A program made the translations under genes and the position numbers. The notes below the pieces were generated by a model. The model did no database searches and was not told where the DNA came from. It worked only from the letters and a program-made list of their open reading frames with translations. From positions 19,074,182-19,138,181 of the forward strand of contig OW203734.1 of NCBI GenBank assembly GCA_934045075.1: a stretch of 64,000 bases of DNA, read 5' to 3'. Positions 43,402 to 54,297 of this stretch are shown in pieces (the stretch's first letter is position 1; every line of letters starts with the position of its first letter). Source of the stretch: Yponomeuta sedellus. Taxonomy: Eukaryota; Arthropoda; Insecta; Lepidoptera; Yponomeutidae.

Positions 43402-44300
43402 CACCCAGGAGAAACCCCAATTACGGGTACCACCGGCTCGGGGGAGCACAGTGGTTATGTCGGACTCCCCGCCCTGAGAAGGGCGGTATACCGACTAAAA
43501 CTCCTGGGGTGTTCCTCCGCACCGCAAAGGACGGGGCCACGGGAACGCTTGCGCACACTTCCGCGACCCCGTCTGCGGGCGCCCTTTCGGGCACTCCTTC
43601 GGCGGCGCTTCTGCCCCGTCGGTGCTCGACGACGGGGCTAGAAAACGCCGCATCTCTTCGTTGGAGCGCATAGGGGCCAAGTGCGTATGATCTCGGCCCC
43701 CATACGCCCCAACGCGCCGCCCCCTCCATCCCATCGCAAGCCGGTCGATGAGACGGGGAGGGCGGCGCACCTCCTCGTTGAGGCGCGTGGGGGCCCAAGC
43801 GTCCCGGTCCCCACACGCCCCACACGTGAGGCCCGTCACGTCGCCCACCAGCACTTCTCTGAAAGCAGAGAAGGCGGTGAGCGACCGCGCGGGCCCCCTC
43901 CGTGCCAGAAGGCACCCTCGGAACACGCAAGGGCGCCTTCCGGCCCGCCGTGATGGACGCGGAGAGTCCCCCGACCCTCCGCGTCCCGGCGGCCACTCTG
44001 GTCCGACTGGTACGAGGCGCGCGCGCTTCCGCGCAGCGGCGCCCCCCCCAGTCGGTCCTTCTATCGGTTGGTCGCCTGGGTCCCGCTCCACAAAGTGAAA
44101 CAGGGCCCACGCGACCCCTCCCGCCAGATTTTTCGCCGCTGGCCAGCAAGATCCCATAAAGAGAAGTTACTGACCAGCGCCCAGGGTGCACCGGCCCTTG
44201 CCACTTACCCTTCCTACTGGTTCAAGATGAATCAGTAGGAACGGAAGCGGAAGGGCACACGGGAAGGTAATCTGGCATCGCACCCCAGGGAATATATACC
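43339..44300 (-). mobile_element. Poly(A)-tailed GC-rich retroelement 3' end with 14-bp target-site duplication
   Basis: On the minus strand, about 885 bp of GC-rich sequence ends in an A-run of about 48 (43353-43400 as T). The insert is flanked by agggaatatacacc (43339-43352) and agggaatatatacc (44287-44300), a 14-bp duplication with one mismatch. ORFs up to 256 codons are open in several frames because of composition, with no RT motif. This fits a 5'-truncated non-LTR retrotransposon 3' end. The subtype was not identified. Confidence 0.75.
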
Positions 44301-44304
44301 TAGT

Positions 44305-44365
44305 TTAACCTGTAACGTTCATTACGTCGCAGTTTCTGTGCGACTTTGAATACATCATTTAATTT
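44305..44365 (+). repeat. Terminal fragment of the 54298-55676 element family
   Basis: 'ctgtaacgttcattacgtcg' and 'gtgcgactttgaata' match the right end of the large inverted-repeat element at 55622-55676. Confidence 0.45.
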
Positions 44366-44504
44366 TTTGAATTTGAATTATCTCTGAGCTCAGTCGCGGA
44401 CATGGTACCGATGAACGGACATAGCGAAAGTATCAGGGCTCCTTGTTGATAACGGAACTCTACAAACGGTGGATAGAAGCAAGAAAGTAGAATTAATGCT
44501 TAAT

Positions 44505-44912
44505 TCTAATTAAGGTCCTTGAGAAGTATGTGTAGTGTTTTTTTGAATGACAGGATACACAATAGTATGATTAGAGAACGTTGTGGACTGAAGAAGGATG
44601 TAGTGACTAGAATTGAGAAAGGAATGTTGCGTCGGTTTGGAAATGTGGACAGGAAGAAAGATTGACGAAACATACATAATATATATTGCGAATGTGAGTG
44701 GAAGGGCTGGTAAGGGACGTCCCAGGCGGACATTCATCGACCAAATAAGGGACGTATTAGCAAAGGGGAAGATTAAGAAGTACCCGGAACCGGCGTGCGT
44801 GCATGCAACGACTTATGAACGTTGATGAAACGAAGGTGATCTGTCGGGATCGTGGCAAGTGGCCGTCCCTGGTCTCTGCCTACCCCTCTGGGATACAGGC
44901 GTGAGGCTATGT
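44505..44912 (+). pseudogene. LINE reverse transcriptase C-terminal fragment (family I)
   Basis: One frame reads IEKGMLRRFGNVDRKKD, then, after a frame break, VSGRAGKGRPRRTFIDQI and VLAKGKIKKYPEPACVHA. This is the recognisable non-LTR C-terminal region. The frame break shows it is dead. Confidence 0.7.
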
Positions 44913-45251
44913 ATGTACGGTGGATCTGTTTACCCTAACAACGACACACCTAAATAGGTACGCGTGGGGTGTGTTACCTACATTTGTTATATCATTACAT
45001 ACAATTGGGGACATCGGCGCTTTCAGCCTCGCTCCCAAACTACTGATTATTCATTGGCCCACTCTTGACATTCAATTCGGTATCTCCCACACGGAGAAAT
45101 TCGGGTCAGGAGGGTGATTTGCTTTCCTGAATCGGACCTGATTTGCTTTTTACGAGCGGGGCTCTTGTAAAACGAATTTGGACATCCTGAATGACAGCTG
45201 GGTGAATTGGGCGGGCGGGTGCTTCATTTGTTACGTAACATGTGTGACAAC

Positions 45252-45503
45252 CATAGCTTTTAGAATATGCCTTGGCTTAGGTTTTCGACGAATGCACATG
45301 AGTGTACCTAATACTACTTCCTGCTCTGTATAAAACTTTTCTTCACTATTCTGAAAAGTTATGTAGGTACCTACAGTTTTGTGACATATTAGTTCCGATT
45401 TTTCCTTAGAACATATAATTATTCTGAGGATATTTCTGTTACACGAATAATTATATCCGTTTCTTTCCGATAGTAGCCGAGGTATATTCTAAAAGCTAAC
45501 AGA
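45252..45503. mobile_element. MITE family M, copy 3
   Basis: The left (agcttttagaatatgcct) and right (ggtatattctaaaagctaac) ends are inverted. The interior has 'cttcctgctctgtataaaac', shared with 1131-1583 and 3393-3750. It is the shortest and cleanest of the three copies. Confidence 0.7.
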
Positions 45504-45509
45504 CTGGAC

Positions 45510-46230
45510 AGTGTAAACACGTTAGGTCCTTGTCACCTTAACCTCTTCTAGTCTGATGTATGAGAAATTTACTATTTAGACGTTGACAAGGTACTGAAGT
45601 GCACACATATTAGTGCTCGAGATCGTACATACATAGGTACGTAAATTCAAGCCTGTATCCCATAGAATTAGCTACATAGCCAGAGAAAATACAAATTTTG
45701 GCCACTTGCGTAATACGACGGGGCGAGTCACGTATCTTCTGTCATTAAAATATCACAATTTGACAAGTTACTGGAAATTATCGCACCTATGCAGAGCCTC
45801 ACAAACTTTTATCGTTTCATCTACATTAATCAGGCCCTGCATGCGCGCACGGCAGTTTCGGGTACCTACCTACCTAGGTGCATTACATTTTGTCATGTCC
45901 ATTGCCAGAACATCCCCTATTTACCCGAAGTCCGGCTGTGGTATCCATTAATTGATAGATAGATAAATCATTTATTCACATAATAACTTACTTACTAAAT
46001 TACTTACACACATACACGTAACCATTGCGTAACCGCAGAGGAAATACTAAGGTTTGCCACTTGCCACGATCCTCGCCAGTTAATGCCCTTTCTAAGACCA
46101 CCTGTAGGTACATTCATAACCTAAGTCTGATCTAGGGCCGGGTTCTGAATTGAGAATTTCATTAAGTAAATACTTAAGTAACGTTCTGTCACGCTCTTTT
46201 TTAAGAAAATCGAAGAGACAGCACTACAGT
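45510..46230. other. No supported gene
   Basis: Spacer with a possible family I fragment near 46015-46090 (tttgccacttgccacgatcc). The ORF at 45706-45951 lacks motifs. Confidence 0.4.
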
Positions 46231-46234
46231 TAAC

Positions 46235-46446
46235 AAACATAACATAACATAACATTCACATACAGCCACATACATTGCTTCTGGCCCCACACAAGAATAC
46301 CCTGTGTCGTGGGAACCAGAAACAACGACATTACAAACATGTAAACGTCCAAGACCTGGAACCTTTTTTTTTGTCCCCAGCCGGGGATCGGACCCGGGAC
46401 TTCATGCATGGTAGGCAGATGCGCTACCGCTGCGCCACAGAGGCCA
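46235..46446 (-). mobile_element. SINE family A, minus strand
   Basis: The head is at the right end (gctaccgctgcgccacag, ggatcggacccgggac) and the tail at the left (aacataacataacat). The B box has one change. Confidence 0.75.
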
Positions 46447-46554
46447 CCTATTTATATAGCGAAATTCTCAGTTCAGAAATTGGCCCTTAACTAAGTAATA
46501 CCTGTGTGGTGTCGGCCTAGAGAATAGCATCAACCCAAAATCTTCCCGCGGGCG

Positions 46555-46752
46555 ACTAAGGGACACAAACCGGGGGTGGGCAGCAGCGCCCCCAGCAATA
46601 CAATTCCACCAAACTGCGATCCCCAACCCACATGCCCAGCACGGGGATTATGGGCATTATCCCCCAATGATGGCACAACTTTGCCCTATGGCGCTCATTA
46701 GGGGAGGGGCTATGTCCAGCAGTGGACTAATATAGCCTGTCGAAGAAGTAAT
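46555..46752 (+). repeat. SINE-like repeat with LINE tail (family H), complete type
   Basis: The body matches 9095-9230 and runs directly into 'gcgctcattaggggagggg' and 'cagcagtggactaatatag', the tail shared with coding LINE ends. This copy shows body and tail joined. Confidence 0.6.
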
Positions 46753-46754
46753 AC

Positions 46755-47090
46755 CTAGGTTTCATCTAAGGCCTAGGTCTACTTGACACCTCTAAGAACT
46801 CCTTATCGGCTCAGTGACCACTCTCGACGGAACTGCACGTCATTACGCGGTTATGCAATTGACACGCCGTTGAGCCCAATCCGATCGGGTCCACTCGTGC
46901 GCAAGTCAACGTTCCCGCGGCGTCTTTGATCCGTTGCGTGACCCAGTTTGACTCCGAACCACATGGCAGATATTGCAGTGTAGGAGACAACTATCTCAGA
47001 GTCTCAGACTTAAATGTAGATACTTTATGATGGTATGACATAAACCTATGTGTGTTTAATCAAATGTACATATGGGCTATATGTTGAGCG
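46755..47090. other. No gene recognised
   Basis: Unique-looking sequence with a mildly GC-rich patch (46860-46975) and no ORF of note. Confidence 0.4.
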
Positions 47091-47094
47091 GTAA

Positions 47095-47215
47095 TACGAT
47101 AAAAGTATATTCTTTATTCTACATTAGACATCATGACATAAAAAAAACTAGTAAAACCCAGAGTATAATTAGCAGCCATATTGCTAAAAGCGGTTTTTCC
47201 AGACAACCCTATGAT
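47095..47215 (-). repeat. LINE 3'-UTR tail, minus strand
   Basis: 'ttctttattctacatt', 'agcagccatattgctaaaag' and 'tttttccagacaacc' match 20085-20230 and 3160-3305. Confidence 0.55.
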
Positions 47216-47411
47216 GGTAACGGAATGGATGGATGGTAATAAATTCAAATACACTTGTCTTCCTCCTCTGTTCCTACAAGAAAAATACAAAGCTGTAGAA
47301 GACGACCGTAGAAGAAAACTCTGGCTAAAAAATATGGCTGAAAGTGGCTTCGGAAAGGAACCATTTACTTTTTCTGAGTTGCCGCATCTCAGATCACAGT
47401 GGCCAAAATGA
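47203..47411 (+). CDS. Open reading frame of unknown nature
   Basis: The frame reads VTEWMDGNKFKYTCLPPLFL, then a Lys/Glu-rich helix (QEKYKAVEDDRRRKLWLKNM) and ends FSELPHLRSQWPK with tandem stops (TGA TAG). It looks more protein-like than chance. Its apparent acceptor (tttttccag at 47194-47202) belongs to a LINE tail, and the minus strand is also open for 141 codons. It could be a host exon or part of an unrecognised element. Confidence 0.2.
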
Positions 47412-47646
47412 TAGCTGACCTTCGATAGGAGATTACTCCATAAGAAGAAGTTTGATGGCCAATTATAGGACTCTCCAAACTGCGAAGCCGATGACCGAAC
47501 GGGGGATTTCTTCTTGTATATCCGTACCAATATTATCACTAGGTGATTTCATGGCTTGTATCTATTCCGTACTATTTACTATGTGCTATTTCGTACTATT
47601 TAGGTATCATTTACTATGTTCCTAACATAGTAAATGATTTAAAAAA

Positions 47647-47812
47647 TCCGTGCCAGCGCTCTTCCAATTGAGCGCTGGCACGGATAGCTAGAGGTTGCGG
47701 GTTCGAATCCCGGCATGGGTGAATTTTTTAGCCTCTAAATAGGTTTTTAAATTTGTCCTTAGCACGGGTTAGTGCATTAAAAATAAAACTAGTATAATAG
47801 TAAATGATACCT
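47647..47812 (+). mobile_element. SINE family B with snap-back tRNA arm
   Basis: The head (gagcgctggcacggatagc, gggttcgaatcccggc) is preceded by an inverted 16-base copy of its own start: atccgtgccagcgctc, 7 bases, gagcgctggcacggat. The body follows to 'gcattaaaaataaaac'. Confidence 0.7.
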
Positions 47813-47814
47813 AG

Positions 47815-48685
47815 GCTTTTATTTTGGTGCTCAGCAAAATGGCTTGGTGATACTTCGACCCAATGTCTTGATCTGCTTTTTCTGGTTCTTGCTAGACCCG
47901 AGCGAAGCTATGCTCGGTGAGACGAGTCATGTACTTCCTGGCCCTATCAGACATTACCAATCATACCAAAAAAACTGGCAGTTTTTCAGCAAGGGCATCA
48001 CTAAATCACAGTGGTATACCTAAACTATCGAAGTCACCTCCGTTGTATTGAAAACCGGAATGTTTGATTCAAACTAGCCACTAGTTTACTGCAGCTGCAA
48101 TTTTGAATTGAACTTCCTAGGTATTCTCCTTCCAGAAAACTTCGCGCTGTCATAGCACCGGCCAAAGTGTTTGTCTCGGGTCTTGGATGTTAATGCAATA
48201 ATGCGTGTGCCATAAAGTATATATGCTAGGAATCTACTTAGTATAAATCTAAAGCAATAACTCGATCATCAGGCCAACACAGTTTAACACCCTGGGGTGC
48301 TCGTTCCAAATGACGACCGGTGACAGGATGTTGTCAAGTGATTATTTATAGACGCTTTTTGTTTCGCCATCTTGTTCGGACCCTCTGGCCCTTAGGTTGA
48401 GATGATTGAGTGATTGTAGGCGATTTTCTTCTTAGGGCTCAGTGATGTGCTCCCCAAGTGGTTGGATTGTAGGGCAGTGATCCGAAGCAGTGTTATTATG
48501 TTAATCGTAGTTGGAAGTTACGTAAGCAGCTTCATAGCGGGCTTGATGGGAGATGATTTTTGTTGATGATGCGAAATACGTTTGCCACAATTGTGGAGAT
48601 TGACAAACTTTCGCAGGTCAATTTGTAAATGAATGAAAATATAATTTCTTTCTGGTCTGGTTCTGATGTAAAATTAGGAGCCCCT
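47815..48685. other. No supported gene
   Basis: Spacer without recognised domains or repeats. Confidence 0.4.
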
Positions 48686-48689
48686 ACAT

Positions 48690-48990
48690 ACATACATACA
48701 TAGATAAGCTCACGCCTGTATCGCAGGGGGGTAGGTAGAGACCAGGGACTGCCACTTGCCACGATACTGGAAGATCACCTTCGCTTCATCAACGTTCATA
48801 AGTCGTGGCATGCACTCACGCCGGTACCAGGTACTTTTTATCTTCCCCTTTGCTAATACATCCCCTATTTAGCCAATGTATGTCCGCCTGGGACGTCCCT
48901 TACAAGCCCTTCCACTCACATTCGCAATATATATTTGTTAATTTTTCTTCCTTCATCCTCTCCACATGTCCAAACCAACGCAGGAGTGCC
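48690..48990 (-). pseudogene. LINE C-terminal/3' fragment (family I)
   Basis: It is the reverse of 44640-44905: 'tcgcaggggggtaggtagag', 'cgcttcatcaacgttcataa', 'gtatgtccgcctgggacgt'. The 'ccaaaccaacgcaggag' end corresponds to the LRRFG region. Confidence 0.65.
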
Positions 48991-49056
48991 TTAAAGTTCT
49001 ATACTATGACCGTTCCTTTTGTTATTTTTGGTAATTGATTTGCCTTACCTAGTAAA

Positions 49057-49215
49057 AAAATATTGCAGTTAGTATTGTTTGCGGATGATACTCGCTTAAT
49101 TTTTAAGGTAACGAGATGTTTGAGTAATATCGACGATGTAAATAGTGCTCCGACTACAATTCTAAACTGGTTCACTGTAAACAATCTGAACCTTGAATGC
49201 TGTGCGAGCCTTTAA
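49057..49215 (+). pseudogene. Reverse transcriptase fragment with FADD catalytic box
   Basis: The open stretch ILQLVLFADDTRLIFKV contains the [YF]xDD active-site motif of reverse transcriptases. About 20 residues later TILNWFTVNNLNLE matches the region after the palm motif in jockey/CR1-type LINEs. It stops at 49213-49215. Only this slice of the domain is present. Confidence 0.75.
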
Positions 49216-49219
49216 TTAG

Positions 49220-50285
49220 CAACCTTATAAGTTTGAAAATGTTATGCCCTAATTTAGTAAAAGTATTTTAAAGGGGGCCGTTGGCTAACATGTTACATAA
49301 AAAATAAAAGTGTCCAATTTTTTTTTATTTGTGATGTCTGTACCTGTGCATTATTTTTAAACCACAATCAATCATCTCGCTATGAATAAGTACAAGACTC
49401 ACATTAAATAAATTGGTCTATGATTATGTACATTTAGTGTCAGCATAAAACAACGTAAAGCCTTTTGATAAGTCTTCATAGTCATAATGTCTGACGCACA
49501 CTGTTTATCCATTTCTGCCAAGTAACCTTGACCAGAAGCGCCTCCGGTGTGCATCACCTTGGACCCTACGCGAATAAACGAAACAAATTCACCATCTTGA
49601 CATTGGCTAGACTCAATAAACAGGTTGACATTGAAACCTATCTAGGTACGGAACTTATTGCGCGCAAATTATCGTAGGTCAGGCATAAGGAGGGAGCAGA
49701 TAAAACATTCGCGACACTTGATTAGGTCACTGTCATGGCGAGTTTACGAGCAGTCGGGCCCGGAACGGTGTGTGCGAACCCTAAGTGGTAAATTGGTAGG
49801 TACCCTTTTGTGGAGGGCTTAGCAAAGTCAGACCTGTAGGCCTGGCTTTGCTAAGCTGAGTTTTGCATAGCAAGTATTCGTGCTTTTTGCAACAATAACC
49901 GTCTTACTACACAAAACTTAGACAGGTGTCCAGCTAGTGCTTCAAAATATGTTTACAGTACGATTAAAATCAGTTAACGATTCGGCCAACCTCGGTAATT
50001 GTCGTGAATCTCTCATCTCTCACATAGAGTTATCAATTTGCAGATATCACCTTTAATTATATTACTCGTTGTCTTATTGAATACAATACAAGAACGATAA
50101 AAAATCTCCTTTGTAGCTCAAAACTAAGAGGCTTGAATCGTTAGCTAATTTTAATCGTATTGTGCCACAATACTGTGTTTTATGATGGGTAAGACCTAGA
50201 CACGGCTAAGACATGGTCTACATTAAGACACTCGAAAACTCTTGTTTAGCAAATATAGCTTAAGTTTGCGTGTATGCGTGGAGAC
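49220..50285. other. No supported gene
   Basis: AT-rich spacer with no recognised ORF or repeat. Confidence 0.4.
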
Positions 50286-50299
50286 CGCGACTCGGCAAA

Positions 50300-50460
50300 C
50301 GTAAAGTAGGACGCCCTCCGACCAGGTGGGATGACGATCTGCTAAAAACTGCCGGCAGATGCTGGATGAGGCAAGCTGAAGACAGAGCGCTATGGCGCTC
50401 ATTAGGGGAGGGCTACGTCCAGCAGTGGACTACATAATATAGCCTGAAGAAGAAGAAGAA
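50300..50460 (+). pseudogene. LINE reverse transcriptase C-terminus with tail (family H source)
   Basis: Frame 50300-50437 reads RKVGRPPTRWDDDLLKTAGR, then WMRQAEDRALWRSLGEGYVQ to a stop, followed by 'cctgaagaagaagaag'. This is the hallmark C-terminus of RTE-like LINEs. It explains the shared 3' tail of the family H SINE-like repeats. Confidence 0.75.
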
Positions 50461-50818
50461 AAAGATGAGTGTATTGTGGTAAACATAATTTTGAAACTCT
50501 TAAGTCAACGTCGTTGCCTATTTTTCAAATTTCTCATTTCAATTTCTACACGACGTTACGGGCAATGATAGTCATCATCATTAATTTTTAATTTTATCGT
50601 AAACTAAGAAGATCGATGAGTATTGTACAATACATTAAAATATATGTTGTCAACTTATAACTTAACTTCCACTCGCATTTTCGCTAAGAACGGCCTAGTT
50701 TGGTGTAATTTTTATCTAGTGCCGGGTCCTTGATCCTAGAAGCGATCCAAAATGATCCAAAAAGCCAGCGTGATCGGGCGGTTGTGGGTCATAAATATTT
50801 TTATTTCTATTTACCTAC

Positions 50819-51375
50819 ATGAGTGAGAGAATCAAAAGATACGTTTTGCTGAAGACACCTAGTCATTTGACGAAGTTCTTCAGTAACTCCTTCTCAGCCA
50901 CAGCCGTCCGAGTGTGGAATGCGCTGCCACTACTAATAAGACAGAACCCTCCTTCATCTGCGATATTTAAGTGTAGAGTGAAGGAATACTACCTTTCAAT
51001 AAATTAAATAATGCAGTTAATTAAATATTATGTAGGTATATTATATTATTTCCTCTTCCCATATATATTTTATTTATTAGTATGAATGTATATCTTAATT
51101 ATTTATTCATTTAATTATTTATGTATGTGGTTTAAGTAAGTTTAGATAAATTTAGTTGAATTACTAATTTCAATATTTCTGTATTGCACCGACTACCCGT
51201 CTCTAATTTCTATCTTGTATCCGTCTATGGTTGCCTGGAAGAAATTGCTTTTAGTAATAAGGCCGCCATTTTTACTGTATCTTTTATATAAATAAATAAT
51301 AAATAAATAATTTAACATAATTTCTCTTACTGTAATTTCTGTGTACAGTAAATAATATTCTATCTATCTATCTCT
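50819..51375 (+). pseudogene. LINE ORF2 C-terminus plus 3' UTR and (TATC)n tail
   Basis: The frame 50819-51007 ends with FFSNSFSATAVRVWNALPLL and FKCRVKEYYLSIN, the typical 'WNxLP...FK' end of jockey/CR1-type LINE ORF2. The 3' UTR carries 'aataaggccgccatttttac' (about 51260) and ends in TATCTATC repeats (51360-51375). It ties the GGCCGCC-type tails across the window to this LINE family. Confidence 0.75.
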
Positions 51376-51644
51376 AAAACTGCCTTTAAATTATTAAAAA
51401 AATTGTCGAGTTTCTTAGTTCATTTCTTCTCTATGTGTAGCTGTCTAGATGTTGAAATTGGCACCTTTGTTTAATTTGTAGCTCTCCTCTGCTCAGGCTT
51501 ATTAAGACTTCGGTAAATCACGAATAGATGATTGCCTGGTGCATTGGGGCCGTAGCACGACGAATATTGAATGCAAAATAATGCGTAGCTGGTGAATGGC
51601 AGGGACGCTGTGACAGTGAAAACAGTAAAAATAGTAGATATATA

Positions 51645-51695
51645 AACACGCACACACCCACACACACATACACACGTACACACACGCGTAAGCTT
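51645..51695. repeat. (CA)n microsatellite
   Basis: An imperfect CA repeat of about 45 bases. Confidence 0.8.
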
Positions 51696-52209
51696 ACGCC
51701 TTAAGCCAGTAAACATATTATGTATACTATTAGTCGGTAGTAAAAGGCTTACCATTTTTCCTACCAGGGACCCAATTCTCGATTCATTAGCAAATAAGTC
51801 GTATACGACTCTAAGGCTTGGAATTCTACATAAAAAGTCAAGCGACAACAAAAATCAGTAGGTATTCTGAACGCCATTCCAGATTGAATCCGAATGAGAA
51901 AATAAATGTCTAATGACTCTGTCGAGTTGTCTTATCTTATTTTTATACAGCAAATGTCTAGTCAATTAATTTCATAGAAGGCCACCACAACACAGGTTTG
52001 ACCTAGAGTGGTGACCACTGTTAACTCTTTATCCGTGTAATGATTTTTATTTAATAAAGAACTGTTTACTTTACTTAAGGTACTTATTTTTACTACTAAC
52101 ATCTGTGCAATTTAAGTAATTGTATGGTTGGCTTTTGATAGGCCAGACATGCCCCTATACTACACGCTCAAAATCCTGAGTGATTCCTTTCATATTTCAA
52201 ATCCATACT

Positions 52210-52308
52210 ATTATATTCTTTTTTTATGCACTAACCCGTGCTAAGGACAATTTAAAAAAAAAACCTATTTAGAGGCTAAAAATTCCACCCATGCCGGGAC
52301 TCGAACCA
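52210..52308 (-). repeat. SINE family B fragment
   Basis: It holds the outer end (gcactaacccgtgctaagg) to the start of the B box (gccgggactcgaacc), then is truncated. Confidence 0.55.
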
Positions 52309-52374
52309 AACAAATATATTAAATGAATACAAACAAATCTCTTAGAGGGCACTCGCTGCTGAACCGTGTAGTGA

Positions 52375-52490
52375 ATACGTGTCTGGAAGAAATCAATTTT
52401 AGTGATAAGGCCGCCGTCTGTCTAATTGATCCGTCAAATTTCCATTTTTATGTACAATAAAGTGTTCTCTATCTATCTATCTATCTACGT
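52375..52490 (+). repeat. LINE 3'-UTR with (TATC)n tail
   Basis: 'gataaggccgccgtctgtc' and 'gtacaataaagtgttctc' precede TATC repeats (52467-52485). Confidence 0.65.
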
Positions 52491-52660
52491 GGAATAACCT
52501 GCCAGAGACAGTAATCAGTGCTCTTTCGGTGAACTCATTTAAAAACAGACTTTATAAACATTTGACAAGCCGACGGAAGTGATATACACGCATCAAAGCT
52601 GCTTGTGTATTAACTAATAATAATAATTACTGTTATTAAATTTATAAAAAAATTGCACAC
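52484..52660 (+). pseudogene. LINE ORF2 C-terminal fragment, second family
   Basis: The frame encodes WNNLPETVISALSVNSFKNR, then LYKHLTSRRK and a stop. It is directly followed by an AAT-type repeat tail. It abuts the TATC tail of the preceding LINE, suggesting insertion next to it. Confidence 0.65.
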
Positions 52661-52818
52661 AGGCGAGCTTAATGCTACATATCATTATATACCAGCTAAT
52701 GTAAGTTTTGGAGATAAGATTAGCAGGTAGTGCAATTTGCATATTAAATTTACTCGTTAATCATTTAGGTGCATCTAGATTATATATGTGAAATTTTGTT
52801 AAGTGGGGGAATATTTGA

Positions 52819-53056
52819 CGACCTCTGTGGCGTAGCGGTACCCCATCTACCTACCATGCAAGAGGTCCCGGGTTCGAATCTCGGCGGGGAACAAAAAAAA
52901 CCCCAGGTCTTGGATGTAAACATCCAAGACCTGGGGTTTTTTTAACATGTAAACATGTTAGTGATGTCGTTGTTTCTGGTTCCCACGACACAGGGTATCC
53001 TAGTGTGGGGTCAGAAGCAATGTATGTGCCTCTATGTAAATGTTATGTTACGTTAA
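52819..53056 (+). mobile_element. SINE family A with internal hairpin duplication
   Basis: The head is intact (ggcgtagcggtaccccatc, gggttcgaatctcggc). At 52892-52941 the body start is duplicated in inverted form: arms of about 24 bases (aaccccaggtcttggatgt and its complement) around almost no loop. The body then continues to the normal end. Confidence 0.75.
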
Positions 53057-53059
53057 TAT

Positions 53060-53690
53060 TATATAATTATAACATAACAATAAACAAATACGAAATACAA
53101 TATAATAGTTAATATTGGCAAGTTGTCCCATCCAATCAGGAAATGATCTCAACTGGGACACTCCAGGCCTCGATTCTCTCAACCCACTATCTTCCTGGTT
53201 CCCTATTAGATCGAGTGTGTTACGTTGGATTATTGGTTAGTTACCTACGTTGCGGTCTGAATTTCCTCATTCGTCAATTGTTCACTGATTGTTGTCAGCT
53301 GTTTGATTGGATGATACTACGGAATTACCTTATTTCCCGACGTTTCGGTAGCGTTACAGTTGCCGTGGTCGTGGGTAGACTAAAGTGGCGAGTACAGTCA
53401 ATTATTGTGCGGAGCCGTCGTGCGGAGCCAACCAATATGCGGGTTGTCTGACGATATTCTCCTTCACTTAACGTTACTTGTGTAGAAAAAGAACTAGCTG
53501 CCAATTAACCAGTTGCATTTGAAACAGTGTAACGACAGTTATTCGTTCGCAATTTCCATAATAATAACTCACGAGCTGACAGTATGATAGGTCTTCCTGG
53601 TCGTCGAGGAAACCTCTATTTTTCACTCAACACAATCACATAACTCATCTGTGACGCGTATTCAGATGAGCCAGACTCTTCCATTATAAA
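53060..53690. repeat. Spacer with Penelope-like terminal remnant (family 2)
   Basis: 53320-53410 contains 'ttatttcccgacgtttcgg', 'cgttacagttgccgtggtc'. The 102-codon ORF over it is incidental. Confidence 0.4.
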
Positions 53691-53693
53691 TAA

Positions 53694-54086
53694 CATGTGA
53701 CAACAAATTTAAAAACCTATTTAGAGGCTAAAAATTTCACCCATGCCGGGATTCGAACCCGCAACCTCTGGCTATCCGTACCAGCGCTCTACCAATTGAG
53801 CCAATGGGCGACTCACGGCATCAGTGAAATTTCGAACCTCTTTACAATATTCTCTGTATTACGTACAGGCAGCGACATCTGACTTAAGCAAATTGCATTA
53901 CTTACAGCCCCGACTACCTACTTTGCAGTTAGGTTTAACATCGGAACGATATCACTGTACCCACATGATTACACTATTTTTATTTTTAATGCACTAACCC
54001 GTGCTAAGGAACAAATTTAAAAACCTATTTAGGTATTTAGGGTTAGTGCATTAAAAATAAAAATAGTGTAATCATGTGACAACAAA
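53694..54086 (-). mobile_element. SINE family B, full minus-strand copy with candidate target-site duplication
   Basis: The head is at 53745-53815 (gggattcgaacccgcaac, gctctaccaattgagcc). The body runs to about 54040, and an inverted outer end follows. The string 'catgtgacaacaaa' occurs at 53694-53707 and 54073-54086 and may be a 14-bp target-site duplication, although 'catgtg' also resembles element sequence. Confidence 0.7.
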
Positions 54087-54297
54087 CACAACACGCTTTC
54101 CACGGACCTGAATTAAACTTTGTAGTGATTTAGACTGGCAAAGGTTAATAGAGCATCTTCTCCACGTCACCTGTTGGTTGGCTAGAATAAAATACTATTT
54201 AGTATTAAGCCCGCCAATTGTACAATCTTTACAGGTACAATAAAGAATTTAATAATAATAATAATAGAGCATTGCATAAGTTTGAAATTAAATGAAA

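Noticed and set aside
43421..44191. 256-codon minus-strand ORF
   Set aside because: The GC-rich insert is open in several frames on both strands, and no protein motif is visible. Composition explains it.
41857..47411. Joining the signal-peptide exon (41857-41953) to the ORF at 47203-47411
   Set aside because: The phases match, but the acceptor at 47194-47202 is part of a LINE tail also seen at 20180 and 3286, so the splice site is probably not genuine.
47114..47539. 141-codon minus-strand ORF
   Set aside because: It runs through a LINE 3' UTR and opposite a more protein-like plus frame. No motif is present.
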